Origin: Archilochus colubris | Lineage: Eukaryota > Chordata > Aves > Apodiformes > Trochilidae | Length of the DNA: 64,000 nt | Direction: 5' to 3' | Assembly: GCA_023079485.1 (NCBI GenBank) | Contig: CM041090.1 | Coordinates: forward strand, 37,970,874-38,034,873 | Part shown: positions 42,401-53,430 of the stretch, one piece after another | Layout of the letters: each line of letters opens with the position of its first letter | How positions within the stretch are numbered: the stretch's first letter is position 1 | Notes under the pieces: generated by a model | Told to the model about the DNA's origin: nothing | The model's input: only the letters and a program-made list of their open reading frames with translations | Databases searched by the model: none | Made by a program: the position numbers and the translations under genes

Positions 42401-45400
42401 ATCCTGACACTCTCTGATTCTGTAATAGCCATGAAATACTTTAGAGGGATACAAGACAAGAAACCAACTTGCAAGTTAACTAATAGGTGCCGATATATAT
42501 GTTCTCCTTTGGGCAGGAGGATGGCTGGTGGCTGTTCTTTTAAAGGTCTGGAACATTTTAGTTGGAATCACTTGTTGCTTGCCAGTCATTGATTAGGGTG
42601 CTGCTGAACAGATTCCCCTTCTCATATCAGCTGCTTTCTCTGCTTAGCAGATGTTCTCAGTTCACCAGCTACACAGATAAGAATCATAGTTAAAATTTCC
42701 AAATCAGGAGTTCTCATCAGTCACCAAATAGGATTCAGTTCTTCTGAAGCCCTGATCTTGATTTTGAGTGCTTCTTCGTGTATATAATCAAGTATACTTG
42801 ATTCCTATAATGAAGAGAAAGACATATTAATCTTTGGGCTTCATTGTGCTAGAAAGAAGAAACTACTGCTATGGAAATGGGGTTTTATTTTGACTTAAGA
42901 ATATTGACATGTTTTCTTTTTATGTTAGTAAAAGAAGAGTTATTGATATTGTAGTGTAGATCAAGATAAAGATACTTTATCTACTCAAATGTCTACTAAC
43001 AATGACGTAGAGAAAGAAGACAATTTTTCTTCTTGCTACTACAATTTGGAATGGTTTGAACATCAGTATGCAGTTTGATTTTTCCTTAAGTGGTCAAAGA
43101 AGATGCACGTGGGGGTTTTCTCAATAGTGTTTTTGGGGACAGAAAGAAACAGCTATACCACATGTGCATAAAGATTAACTACAGGCTATTTTGGAAGGTT
43201 TTGTTACCTTAAAAATACATACCTTAAGAGCTTGTTTGTAACTCTGCACTGATACATTCTTCTGAATAGATGTGCATTGGAAAAAAACGCTTGTTTTCAT
43301 GGAGAGTGAATGTTTAGAATTCTGGAGTTGTCTGCTAGGCCCTACAAAAAAAAAACAAAAAACCACACACATGGAAACTGACTCCAGAAACTTTTAAAAT
43401 ACAAATTGGAATCCTAAGTTCTGTAAAAAAGTGGTTTATGACAGTCTAACTCAACCTCAGCAGCAGCAGCAGCCTTGTTCAATTCCTTTTTGAATGATGG
43501 TTGTGGTAAAGTGGCAAATAGGCTGCTTTGAACAAAGTGAAGTGTGTTTAGCTGGGGTTCTGTGCTCCACTCTGTTTTAGTTTTTCTTTGGTTTTGCACT
43601 CTCTGTATCTGAATGTAAAGATAAAGCAGCAGTGCACACATCTGGTTTCCTATAGTACTCTTTCTTGACACATGTAATATCTTCAATTATTTCAACTGAA
43701 AAAAACCAACTACCAGATTTAATTTTTTTTTTAATCATTGTATTAGGAGGTACATGGTTTACATAGTTTGTCAGCCCAGCACAGCACCAGGTGTACATGC
43801 AACTTTACAGGTGAAGACAGTCCTTGTCATGGTTTTATGTGGTCACAGTTGTATATGTGTATTAGTTAAATGTGTCCATGCATCTTAACCAGTGTTTCTA
43901 GTTTGTATTTTTTTAGAAGTGTTGCTAATTTTGCTCCACACTACCTTACAAAGTGCATTCTACATTTTATCTTATTTTTATTTAAGGAAAATTTCCAGAA
44001 GAACAAAAAGACTGACTTCAGTTCTTCATTTGTTCTGAATTGCTTAGTCAGCTGTAAGTCAGATGTTGTAGCTGGAAGCACAGAGGTGCTAAGCAGGAAT
44101 GCCAGAGAGAACAGAAAATAAAACTCATTATTTTAAAAAATGGAAAATGTTCCTGTGCCAAATAGCTACTTTGTTCTTCATTGTTCTGCTAACCTTTGTC
44201 TTTCTTCAATGTAAATGGCTGTTTACCCTACATAGGTAACTGTTCCACAAGAGAAAACACTTGCTGCAGTTTTATATTTATGTATAGTGTGAGTATTCCA
44301 ACCTCAGAAAAAGAGTTTTAAAATGTGAAAATGTGATTTCAGAACTACAATAAATGAAGCACTTGATTAAAGTGTGAAACTTCAAGCTACTACTACTTTT
44401 CTGTGATACTGAAAATATTTAAGTAGGCAATATTTTGATGATTTGACTTATTACTACTTTATGTCTTCTACATTTAAAGATACTCTGTCTGATTCAATAT
44501 AAAGAAAACAATTTTTATCAACTGCTGGATCTGAAGGAGGTAGAACCTCCCTGGCAGCATGCATCTCCCTTGAAAACTCCACTTATTTGAAGCAGTTCTA
44601 TTTTATGATTTTTTTTTTTTAATTATTTTTTTCTTTTTTTTTAAACTTAATTTTTTGAAGGGTATTTGAAGAGAGTGAACACCCACCTTTGCTAAATGAG
44701 AAACAGCAACTGTATAAACCATTGCATGTCCCACGTGTTCCCAGGAAGTTAGTCCAGTCAGTACAGAGTATTACATTCCCAGTGCTACGAACAGAAACAG
44801 GTGCAGTCTGTTTAATGATCATTCTGTGAGGATTTTGGATTATTTGTGTGTAAAAGAATGGGAACTCTGGTAACAAATCTTTTGAACTGCTCCTTCTGTG
44901 ATAGCTGAAGCCAGGCTTTCTGTGGAAGTTGGGTACTGACCTTGTCTTTATGTTTTGAGAATCTTCTCTGTCCACTTCCTCTCTTAATTGTGCAATGGGT
45001 TGAGTAACATGAGAGGCATCCCTGATGGCATAATCTTAGAAAAATCTGAAACATACCTTTAGCACTGTTTGCACAAATACTAAATATTAACTATTTTGTA
45101 GTAAATTAATTGCTAATCTAGTGTGATGTGTCCCTGCCCATGCAGGGAGGTTGGAACTAGATGATCTTTAAGGTCCCTTCCAACCCCAAACCATTCTATG
45201 ATTCTATGGTTATGTTTTGTGATAGTTTTCTTTTAGCTTTCTATTAACAGGAAAATGTAGAAGCTTTGTTCCCAAATTAATTTGAGCAAAGCCATGCTTT
45301 GGATACTTAATCCTGTTGCCAATATTAAGTAATGTTTGTTAATTTAGGGAGAGAAGAAAATGAAAAACCTGTGGAACTTTCAGTGGCCACCAGCAGTTCC

Positions 45401-48400
45401 TCCAGCCTTGCAGAGAATCCATCACAGGTATGCAGCTCTCAAACTGCAAAAGAATAAGTATATGTTGTCTACTTTATGTGACTGTTTTTAAATACTTCAA
45501 ATATACCTGGTGCTATTATATCTTACATAAAACTTTTAACACTGTGACCAGGATGCTAATCTTGGTAAGCTGCTATTACTTGGAAGTCATGATAAAAATC
45601 TCTTTGGTGCCATTTCTAATTCAACTGAAAATGTGTATTTTAACAAAGTGCAAATGGTAGCCATAGTAAGCATTCTAATGCCAAACTTGAGCTGGACCAT
45701 CTGTCCAATAATTTTCTATAAAAGTTTTTAAAATTTAGAATCAACTTGGTAGATTTATTTAGTTGCATGTGGCAAACTTTTGGAATTCTAGACAAGGAAC
45801 ATAATCTTTTCTTACTGATTAATCATCAGCCATCTGCTCCATAGTGAGGGAATTCATAAAGGACTAAATGTGCAGGGTGCTGTACAGAACTACCTGCAGT
45901 TCACAGCTCAGTCCTGAGGTTTATCCAGGAACAAAAGTCTGGCTGAGAGTAATAAAACCACAAGCAGCATTGTTTTGAATGCTTGAGAACTCCACAACTA
46001 TATTTTCCATCTCTCACCCATGAACAAATTGATCCTATGGCACTTTTTTAAAAGAAGTTGAAGTGTATTGCAGCTTAATATCTTAAATATACCAACACAA
46101 TGAACCAAACTGGGAGAAAGTTACAGAAACACATGCACTGTGTATGAAAACCCTAATAAAATACCATTAAGTGGAAGAACATTCATAGGCTGAAGAGATT
46201 GCTGGAGTACAAAGGGAGTTCTCAGATAAGGTGAGGCTATAGGAGATAAAATGCAGAGTTCCTCATTGTGTCCACTGTGCATGGTGAAATGTCTATACCA
46301 AAACCTGTCTTTATAAGGGACATCTCACTGGAGCTATTTAGGTAAATACGTTTTTATGTTGCCTGACCCCTAAAAAGTGGGGATTTCCACAGTCTAAAGA
46401 GAAACCAGAGTGATACTGCTGGTAGTAACTTCATACTCTGCCTTTTTAAAATTTTTCTTGCTGTGTTTTAGAAGTGATAATTTCACACTCTGCCTTATTT
46501 GGGTTTTTTGCTGTTTTAGATGGCTGTTGACACTGAAGGGACCAATAACCCACAAATTGCCCAAGTTCCATCAATAACAACCTTACAAAACCAAATGCAA
46601 TTCAGGTAACTTCTTTAATAAAGTAGTTTTCCTTCTTGAGATTGAGGCTTATGGAAGTAATGCATATTTAGACAAACAGTAACTTTTGTCTTTTAGACTG
46701 GTAATTCCTCCAAAGCAGATGACTTCCAATCAACAATTCCCATCAAATTCTGAAAATGCAGAAATAGGTAAAGTACCACTGTCATTTTTTTGATAGGCTG
46801 TGCTGTTACTGTGTGCTGCATCACATAACTATAACACAGAAAGTCCTAGGGGCCAAATATGCACTTTGATATTATGTGGGCCACCATTTCTTTTCCTTTT
46901 CTTCCTTGATAATTTAATTCAGACTGTGAGTGTAGCAGACAGCCAGTGTCCTAATTTAAACAGAGACTGAACTGCTGATTCTACACTGTCCATTGCTAAT
47001 GAAAGGAACTTTCCAGCATCTCTTGTAAATCCAAACTCTCTTCTCAAATTACCTGGGTAAAAAGAATTTGAAATCCAGTCTGAAAATCTGCCCAGAAAGC
47101 ATGAGAAAATCCAAAGAAAAGGGATACACTAAACTCAGTAATTTAGGAATCTTTAAGCATCAGACAAAGGTTATTAAAAATGAAAATTAAGCATACAGAA
47201 TGCTTACAGAAACAAACAGGGTGGTTACAAACACACGTCACTGAGCCTTCAGTTTAAATATTTATTTTCTAATTATACTGCCAACTTAGATGCATGTAAA
47301 AAAAATAGTTGGTTTTTTTTTAATAAATGGATTTCTAATTCTTGGTCCTGAAACACAGGATCTTATCCCACAGTGCCTGAAACATTTCATGGTCTGAAGT
47401 TTAGAGAAGAGCACCTGATAACTTTCTTCTCATCTCACATCTTGGCTGTTTCCCTGCTTTTTAAGATGCAGTTTATTAGTGTAAATCAGTGTGAGTTTTA
47501 TACTGTTTCCACCTGTTTTTTATGGGATAGTATCTGCACTCTCAGAGGGCAGTAGCTGGATTAGACAAACAGCTCTTTCAGGGAAACATAGCAAGGTCTG
47601 AAGAATTTACCAAACTATCAAACAGCCTAAGCATGGATTTGATGATAGGAAATGTCAGAACAAGAGGTAACTATTTATGGGCATAGCTACAAAGTGGGTT
47701 ATTATGAAAACTACAGTCAGAACACTTACCAGTAGCAATTCCAAGTTAGTAAACCATTCCCAAGGATTCTGTCCCACAGAGTAGTTTTTATTTGTGTGTT
47801 TAAAATAGTACAAGCAGAGCTGTCTTTTTTGCATAGCAAACCAAGAGGACAAATGTGGTGATAAAGACGCACAAGATCAACCAAAGAATTCTTCATTTAT
47901 ATCTCAAGTAAGCATTTCTTATGTCTTAAGTAATTATTTTTTTTAGAACAGTCATAGGATCTTGACATATTTGTATCTATTGGCAAGAGGTAAGCCTCAG
48001 AAATTGGCAAAGTGACTCATTATAGGATGAAAAGCCAGTCAGTGATTGCTAATAGTCATCACTGCTTTTGATGGTTTTTATGGTTTTGGGTTTTTATGCT
48101 AGCTTAAAAATAGGTTATATAGGATGAGTATTCTATGTGCATTGTAGTTTTTGTATAAACTGGTGTGTACCATTTTAATCAGTGTGACATGATAAGCCCC
48201 TTAAAAAAAATGCATCTGAATGCATCTGAAACTCATTTTTCCCACAAAACTACAGTGAAAGGGCTCTGTGCTGGCTGCAGGGTCTGCATGGCTCCATTTG
48301 CCCAGATTTTACTGCCTGCCTGAATGGAAGATGGAGCTCAGCATCCCATAGTATTCAAGCCTGTTGTGTGCATGTACAGGTGATATGAAGATGTGTGTAC

Positions 48401-51400
48401 ACACTGACCAGCAGCTAAGCACCACACAACCACTTGTTCACCACAGGGTGGGGAAAAGAATCAGAAGGGTGAAGTGCAGGACTTTGTGTATTGAGATTAA
48501 GACAATTTTGTAAGTGTAGCAAATGCCATGGAAAACAAAATAGGGAATTCATTCACTACATCCCACCAGCAGGCAGTTGTTCAGCCATTTGCAGAAACCT
48601 AGGGATTCATCACATGTAACATTTTCTTGGGGAGACAGATGACAACTCCAAACATCTCCCCCTCCTCCCTCTTGCCTCCAGATTTTATTGCTGGGCACCT
48701 CCTATGGTGTGGAACATCCCTTTGGTCACCTGGGGTCGCAGCTGTGTCCCCTCCCAACTTTCTGTGCACCCCCAACCTTCTCACTGTCAGGGCAGCATGA
48801 GAGGCAGAAAAGGAGTTGTGTGAGCAGTGTCCAGCAATAACTAAAACATCCCTGGGCTATAAACACTGTTTTTGTCAGAAATTCAAAATAAAGCACCATG
48901 CAAGCTATGAACTCTCAGCCAAAACCAGCACAGAAGATGTAGTTTTACTTAGAATAGAATTGGCTGGGTTGGAAGGGACCTCAGAGATCATCAAGTCCAA
49001 CCCTTGATCCACTCCCACTGCAGTTCCCAGCCCATGGCACTCAGTGCCACATCCAGGCTCTTTGGAAATATCTCCAGACACGGAGAATCCACTACTTCCC
49101 TGGGCAGCCCATTCCAATGCCTGATCACCCTCTCCAGAAAGAAATTCTTTCTCATCTCCAACCTAAACCTCCCCTGGCACAACTTGAGACCCTGCCCTCT
49201 TGTCTTGCTGAGAGTTGCCTGGGAAAAGAGCCCAACCCCCCCCTGGCTCCAACCTCCTTTCAGGGAGTTGTAGAGAGTGATGAGGTCTCCCCTGAGCCTC
49301 CTCTTCTCCAGCCTGAACACCCCCAGCTCTCTCAGCCTCACCTCATAGGATCTGTGCTTGAGAGTTGGGGGTAGTTCTCCTCTTCTGGCTGTCTCACTGC
49401 AGGCTGATGCCTGTAGGCAACTTGTGGAGAACATCCTTAAAACAATATTGAGCCTGGTGAAGAAAATTGCTCCACTGAATCCAGGTGGACATTCTCATTC
49501 AACATTTCCTGAGGAAGAGGAAATATCTCAGTCACCTGAAATATATTCTGATGGTGATGTTGCTTTATTTCACTAGGGAGCATCAGGAGGATTCTAGTGT
49601 CACTTGTGAAGCATTATGTTTGGAGTGAAATAGTTATTGTATTCAAAAACTGTTTTCAGTCAGTTTGTAAGATTCTGCATTTTTTGGGATGAAAATTTTC
49701 ATATATGTTTTCACTAACAAGTCCATTTTAAATGAGATAAATTAAAGTTACTGTTTTAAGTGTGCTACTGTGAGCATTTTATTAAAATCGTTTTATCCTT
49801 AATGAAGAAAAAAACTAACCCCAAACCGTATAATAATTAAATTTATAGGCAAATGGAAAAATGATGTTTTGTGAAATTTTATATGCAACAAACATTATTG
49901 TATATTTCTTTTTAATAGGAAACACATACATTTAAGTCAAATGAAGATAATGCTGACACGGAAGAAGAAAGTGCAGAAAATTTTTTAAGAGCACCTAAAA
50001 CACCTGAATTTGCAGGAAGGCTTGATTCAAAGGAGAAGAAAATTCAGTTAGCTAAAACACCTCCATTTGACTTGTATGAGTCCAGCTTTTATTTTGATCT
50101 TGTACAAAGTTGTATTGGATTTTCCTGTATAACCATTTTCACTGCTTTTGCAAGATACTACAGAAAGATTTCTCTAGAAAACCCTTCTGAAAGTATTTTT
50201 ATTTTTTCTGAGTTGGGCTAGGTAATTATTTAGATTTTCTTCTTACTGTATCATTTCCACTTGAAGCTGTTCTGAAAGAGGGGGCTGCTTAGAAATACAA
50301 GAGACAAAGGTTCTTTGTAGCTCCTTCCCTAAAATTTTTGCCTTTTCCTGCAGTGATATTTGTTAGACCACTTTCTAAATTCAAACCCTTTTTTCTGTGA
50401 AAGGGTAGGGAACAGGTAAGAAGACCACCTCACTTGGCTTTGAAGAGTTGTGTTACTCATTCTGTGTTGCAATAATCAGCCTTTCATGGAAGCTATGAAA
50501 AAGTGACAAAACAAAACAAACAACAAATAAAAAAGCACCACTTCTACTTCTAAAAATTGTTAATTTAGTTTCTTCCTTTCTGTCTTTATAGCATTCAGAG
50601 TTTAGGTTGTGAAGAAGGAACATCAAAATCTCCTGCTTTCCTTTCTCTCATGAACTTCACCCAGAAGTCACCTGGCTTTAATTTATTTGACTCTGCTGTG
50701 TTTGGGGCAGAAAATTCATCTGATGAGGTAAAAATCAGTACTTCTGGTCAAATGTGAATCTTTCCTATATGGGCAAGATTGGATTTTGTGCAGATATTTA
50801 GAGGCTTTTGGTCAGAGTTGCTGGCTACCCTAGCAGAGTTCACAGCTCTCATGCCTATCCTGTGAGTTTTCATCTTGATGAAGTGAGAAATCAAGAATTT
50901 TATTTTTTCACCTGTATTTTTCACAAAGTTGAGAACACTAAGAAAAGGAAGAAAGGGCTGCTTGGAGTATTGAAGAGCAAACACGAATTAGCTGTACTTG
51001 AATGGAGAGGGTAGATAGGCAAGTAATTGGAAAAGAGGAGGGAATTCAGGTCTTGGTCTTTCTTTACAGGTTCCCTAACCACAGTGCTCTAGATTAATTT
51101 TTATTTGGGGCTAATCAGTAGTTAATTGGGTATTCAGGACAGGTGTGTGTCAGTGCATAGAGCAGTGGTTGGGTATCACTCCCTGGCAATGTAGATTCAA
51201 CCCCCATTATGGAAACAAGGGACTTGAACCCAGTTGTTTCCTATTCCAGTGAGTGTACTCAGTCTTGAGGTTATCAGATAAAAGCCAAAGAAGGGAAGGG
51301 GTAAAACTGTTTTATTGTGTGTCTGGCAAAAAGCATCAGCTGTGGGTAGGAGAGAGTAGGTTGGTGAGTAGTTTGTGAGTTGTTTAGGAATGAGGTAGGT

Positions 51401-53430
51401 ATTAAGGCACCCAGTGCTGTCAGAACTCACATTATTTTGTGCCTCCTCAGTGGAAGAAACCAAGAATTTACTCGTATGTAGCAGTTATGTGGGTTTCTCT
51501 AAAGTTAGGTGAGAGTTTTGAGGGACTTAAGTATCTATCCTAAGTCCAGCCTAAAAACTCTTCTTAAGAAGTGGTCACTCTGCTACTCTTTCTGCCAATA
51601 TCAGGTCCCACCCAGTAGGCAGTAAGTATGTTTTTGCCTAGAGGTCTTGTAAGATGACAAACAGTTAAATATTTTGAATTTTTTCAGTTGGGAAAAAAAA
51701 AAGCCACACCAGTAAATCGTATTAGATTGTTCTCAATCTGTTATGGTTTTTTTTTTTCCAAGAACAGAGGGAGTGTGTTTGCAGATACAAGCAAACGTCA
51801 TGAAACTGATCTCATCAGGGAGTGTACCTTGTCACTTGAGGGACTGATATATACATTTAAATGCAGATTTGTGAAGGCTGCTAACATTAACTTGCTGTCT
51901 TTCTCACCAAAAGAGAATGATTTTACTAAATATCAGCATTAAAGGTTAGCTGTGGTCTTTCTCATTTGTTAAATAAAATTCCTGTTTACATTTCAGACAG
52001 AGGAAAATTTTTCTGTGGGAAACCTGAACCCTCTGTCCCCACAGAAAGATATTGGTAAGTCTGAAACTCAGGTGTACTTGTGTATTCCAGCTGTTATTAG
52101 AACTAATTGTGCTGATGTGACTGTCAGGCTCCTGATCCTGCTTAAGAGGGCACCTCTGGTTATCTAAAAGGATGTTCAGTTGTGATATGGTAGTTCCCTG
52201 GTTGTTGGTCTTCATTTGTATTTTGTTGGCTTAAATCCTTCCCTGCATATTTGGCTTCACATGTCATGAAAAATAGAAATATGAGAGAGAAATAGGGATA
52301 GTGTTAGGTGAGCTTGAAGCCAACTGAGAGGAGCTGCAAGGGAGAAGAAAAATTTAAGTGTCAAAGCTTTTTCACTGGTAAAAAGAATAGTTTTCTTAGT
52401 GTAAAAAGCTATAGTACTTAATAAATTATTTTTTTTTTTAAGCTGGGGCTACCAGCTTAGTGTGGGAAAGGGTATATCTGTTTGTTTTGGGTTTTTCTTT
52501 TGACTATGATGAAAATAAACCTTCCATTAAACTTCTGGAGAGACACAATGTAAAAATAGCAAAAGTGAGAGAGTGAGGAGAATCAGACTTTAACAGCACC
52601 TTCCTCTCATACAAAGTGAGCCCCACCTTTACACATTGTGTGAAATCCTGGCTTCAGTGAAATGAAATACCAAGTTTTCATTTTATCAATAAGATAAAAA
52701 CTTAGTCTTGATCAAACACTTCCCTGAAGGGACCCTGTTATCCACTCTTTTGTTTGAGGTGCTTCAAGTGCAAAGCTACTTTTTGGAAGTTCTATGCATA
52801 CATCATTGTTGAGAAAAGTGTGAATTTTATGCCACTAAATATAAAACAGGGGTGTTTTTCTGTCTGTAGCTCTGTTTCTCCAAGTCTTTTAGTGGTTGAT
52901 CACGTTGTTCTATAGAAAAGAAAGAATCTGCAAGAACGTCCTTACAAAGACCTCTGTTGCTTAGTATTTGAAATATTTCAGCCAGCATATCATGCAGAAG
53001 TGTTTTGTTGTTCTAAATCACTCAAGTGCTTCACACTTCATTCTGTGTGGATTCTAATAATGCTTTCCTTGAAGTACCATTTCTAGTGCAGGAATAAACA
53101 CAGCTGTAGCCTGATGCTCAGTGGGATGTTGGGAGTAGAATATTATTGAATAACTGTGTTATGCTGCCTGCAGTATCCTTATGGTGAGATTTAATCTAAT
53201 AATAAATGTAATATGTATTCCATGTAGGAAGCTTGTTTGGGAAAGCAGAAGGTGAGGATGCATTTGCCTTTCCCTTCCCCTCGGAATCGACTTCTCATGC
53301 ATTTGGAGATGGAAAGGATGACTTTAGTTTTCCATTTGCATTTGGACAGGATCAGAGATCATCACAGTCTCCTTCTGTGAAAGGTTTTCATTCTTCCTTA
53401 CAAAATGCAAAGCCATTTACATTCTTTTGA
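24352..53430 (+). CDS. SIX6OS1: SIX6OS1 synaptonemal complex central element protein (17 coding exons)
   Basis: SIX6OS1 (C14orf39) is a central-element protein of the synaptonemal complex. It partners SYCE1, and it is needed for synapsis and fertility in mouse and human. The joined exons are 24352-24400, 24705-24761, 27881-28007, 33335-33424, 37941-38128, 38646-38688, 39107-39215, 40500-40594, 44661-44800, 45348-45427, 46520-46605, 46697-46767, 47837-47907, 49919-50073, 50592-50727, 51997-52054 and 53228-53430. They total 1758 bases: 585 residues plus stop, against 587 in human. All junctions are GT-AG and all phases agree. The N-terminal ~250 residues are helical and coiled-coil-like ([28 protein letters not shown]). 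The middle is Ser/Asn/Gln-rich and divergent. The C-terminus keeps the family motifs [14 protein letters not shown] and [12 protein letters not shown]. The gene runs divergently from SIX6, as in mammals. Small extra or alternative exons cannot be excluded. Confidence 0.93.
24705..24761 (+). CDS. SIX6OS1: SIX6OS1 coding exon 2
   Basis: Residues 17-35 (VFQLEQT...), entered in phase 1 after TTCTTAG, leaving through donor T|GTGAGT in phase 1. Confidence 0.9.
27881..28007 (+). CDS. SIX6OS1: SIX6OS1 coding exon 3
   Basis: Residues 36-77, a heptad-like helical segment ([19 protein letters not shown]). Acceptor AATTCCAG, donor GC|GTAAGT in phase 2. Confidence 0.92.
30247..30276. repeat. (AAAT)n microsatellite in SIX6OS1 intron 3
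   Basis: About seven and a half units of a tetranucleotide AAAT repeat between coding exons 3 and 4. No function is implied. Confidence 0.9.
32055..32126. repeat. Short local tandem duplications
   Basis: The unit TTTTTAAAGACCTC (with variable pyrimidine spacers) recurs three times, followed by a degenerate fourth copy ending ATACCTC. It looks like replication slippage in a pyrimidine-rich intron. Confidence 0.75.
33335..33424 (+). CDS. SIX6OS1: SIX6OS1 coding exon 4
   Basis: Opens with [16 protein letters not shown], which matches the human NWKPTCDVFRKHEDYM block. Acceptor TTCCACAG, donor AG|GTACCT in phase 2. It joins directly in frame to the exon at 37941. Confidence 0.92.
33425..37940 (+). 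other. SIX6OS1 intron 4, no gene seen
   Basis: A 4.5-kb intron. Apart from the exon-like segment at 35500-35537 I see no nested gene, RNA gene or retroposon. Confidence 0.6.
35500..35537 (+). other. Exon-like 38-base segment, unused or poison exon
   Basis: Between coding exons 4 and 5 is a segment with an acceptor (CATTTTAG) and a donor (G|GTATGT). Its translation in the phase of exon 4, [13 protein letters not shown], resembles the start of exon 5 ([15 protein letters not shown]). Its 38-base length is not a multiple of three, so including it would shift the frame of exon 5. It may be a decayed duplicate of exon 5's 5' end, a poison exon, or chance. Confidence 0.35.
37941..38128 (+). CDS. 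SIX6OS1: SIX6OS1 coding exon 5
   Basis: Residues 108-170, the best conserved coiled-coil segment ([16 protein letters not shown]). Acceptor TTTTATAG. The donor G|GTACTA is weak; reading through it would add 18 codons and a stop at 38184, so intron retention would truncate the protein. Confidence 0.92.
38646..38688 (+). CDS. SIX6OS1: SIX6OS1 coding exon 6
   Basis: A 43-base exon coding for [14 protein letters not shown], equivalent to human PAPFPSLTKWTLN. Acceptor TTCTGCAG. The donor AT|GTATCC is weak. Entered in phase 1, left in phase 2. Confidence 0.85.
39107..39215 (+). CDS. SIX6OS1: SIX6OS1 coding exon 7
   Basis: Residues 185-221 ([15 protein letters not shown]...KINYIKK), aligned with the human ETQDILKHAS...EINYLNQ region. 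Acceptor CTTCTTCGAG, donor AAG|GTAATT in phase 0. About ten human residues that follow this point have no counterpart that I could find. Confidence 0.87.
39655..39800. repeat. T/GTTT-rich low-complexity stretch
   Basis: About 146 bases made of (TTTG)n, (TTTC)n and GGTTTTTG-type units inside SIX6OS1 intron 7. It may be an expanded, degraded retroposon tail on the minus strand. Confidence 0.75.
39850..40165 (-). pseudogene. Coding-like antisense segment, unidentified
   Basis: On the minus strand within SIX6OS1 intron 7, a 68-codon frame (40159-39953) has a protein-like composition (for example [20 protein letters not shown]), and a shifted overlapping frame continues to 39847. Just past its 3' side (39655-39800) the same strand is A-rich and A/C-simple, as left by a retroposed copy with a degraded tail. 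I do not recognise the parent protein. No good donor site lies at its end, so a remnant of a processed pseudogene is more likely than an exon. Chance is also possible. Confidence 0.25.
40500..40594 (+). CDS. SIX6OS1: SIX6OS1 coding exon 8
   Basis: Residues 222-252, charged ([11 protein letters not shown]...KPKEFKER), like the human LEEKNKNTENRKELKER stretch. Acceptor TCTTTTCAG, donor AG|GTAAAC in phase 2. Confidence 0.9.
40595..44660 (+). other. SIX6OS1 intron 8, no gene seen
   Basis: A 4.1-kb intron of ordinary AT-rich sequence with a short (CAG)5 run near 43456-43472. No nested gene or recognisable repeat element is seen. Confidence 0.6.
44661..44800 (+). CDS. SIX6OS1: SIX6OS1 coding exon 9
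   Basis: Residues 253-299, opening [13 protein letters not shown] (human RIFGKDEHVLTLN). The sequence past this point is Pro/Val-rich and diverges. Acceptor TTTTTTGAAG, donor G|GTGCAG in phase 1. Confidence 0.88.
45122..45209 (+). mobile_element. CR1 retroposon fragment (3' end)
   Basis: A short 5'-truncated CR1 non-LTR element in SIX6OS1 intron 9. It shows the typical 3' UTR line (GATGATCTTTAAGGTCCCTT, CCAACCC) and ends with two copies of ATTCTATG. CR1 is the dominant LINE of birds and reptiles. Confidence 0.9.
45348..45427 (+). CDS. SIX6OS1: SIX6OS1 coding exon 10
   Basis: Residues 300-326, acidic and then serine-rich ([16 protein letters not shown]). Acceptor TTAATTTAG, donor CAG|GTATGC in phase 0. 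Similarity to mammals is low here; phase continuity is the main support. Confidence 0.82.
46520..46605 (+). CDS. SIX6OS1: SIX6OS1 coding exon 11
   Basis: Residues 327-354 ([13 protein letters not shown]), matching human HITTITSSQKFMQV. Acceptor CTGTTTTAG, donor AG|GTAACT in phase 2. Confidence 0.87.
46697..46767 (+). CDS. SIX6OS1: SIX6OS1 coding exon 12
   Basis: Residues 355-378 ([14 protein letters not shown]; human LLTPQKQSNSNQWS). Acceptor TCTTTTAG, donor G|GTAAAG in phase 1. Confidence 0.88.
47837..47907 (+). CDS. SIX6OS1: SIX6OS1 coding exon 13
   Basis: Residues 379-402 ([10 protein letters not shown]...). Acceptor TTTTTTGCATAG, donor CAA|GTAAGC in phase 0. The next canonical exon is 2 kb away, beyond an antisense CR1 insertion. 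Confidence 0.85.
48951..49370 (-). mobile_element. CR1 retroposon fragment with ORF2 C-terminus
   Basis: A truncated CR1 in antisense orientation in SIX6OS1 intron 13. The minus strand encodes the end of the reverse-transcriptase polyprotein ([33 protein letters not shown]) with its C-terminal stop. This is followed by the 3' UTR (GGTTGGAAGGGACCTC on the plus strand), and the 3' octamers are reduced to one or two. It is not an autonomous copy. Confidence 0.93.
49403..49576 (+). other. Candidate alternative terminal exon beside CR1
   Basis: Right next to the 5' end of the antisense CR1, the plus strand shows a pyrimidine stretch and acceptor (TGTCTCACTGCAG). An open frame of 57 codons follows, acidic near its end ([17 protein letters not shown]), and stops with TAG. 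The frame is phase 0, so it would join coding exon 13 cleanly and give a 459-residue isoform without the conserved C-terminus. No mammalian counterpart is recognised. It may be a chance frame. Confidence 0.3.
49919..50073 (+). CDS. SIX6OS1: SIX6OS1 coding exon 14
   Basis: Residues 403-453, acidic, with TP-motif repeats ([14 protein letters not shown]) that match the human PRTPEIP and PKSPPFE sites. Acceptor TTTTTAATAG, donor TT|GTATGA in phase 2. Confidence 0.9.
50592..50727 (+). CDS. SIX6OS1: SIX6OS1 coding exon 15
   Basis: Residues 454-499, with [20 protein letters not shown], clearly the human LSFLMSYTSRSPGLNLFDSS block. Acceptor CTTTATAG, donor GAG|GTAAAA in phase 0. Confidence 0.93.
51997..52054 (+). 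CDS. SIX6OS1: SIX6OS1 coding exon 16
   Basis: Residues 500-518, with [14 protein letters not shown] (human SARNLNPLSSQQEI). Acceptor CATTTCAG, donor G|GTAAGT in phase 1. Confidence 0.93.
53228..53430 (+). CDS. SIX6OS1: SIX6OS1 coding exon 17 (terminal)
   Basis: Residues 519-585 and the TGA stop. It holds the Phe-rich conserved tail ([21 protein letters not shown], ending PFTFF). Acceptor CCATGTAG. This tail is among the best conserved parts of the protein. Confidence 0.95.
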
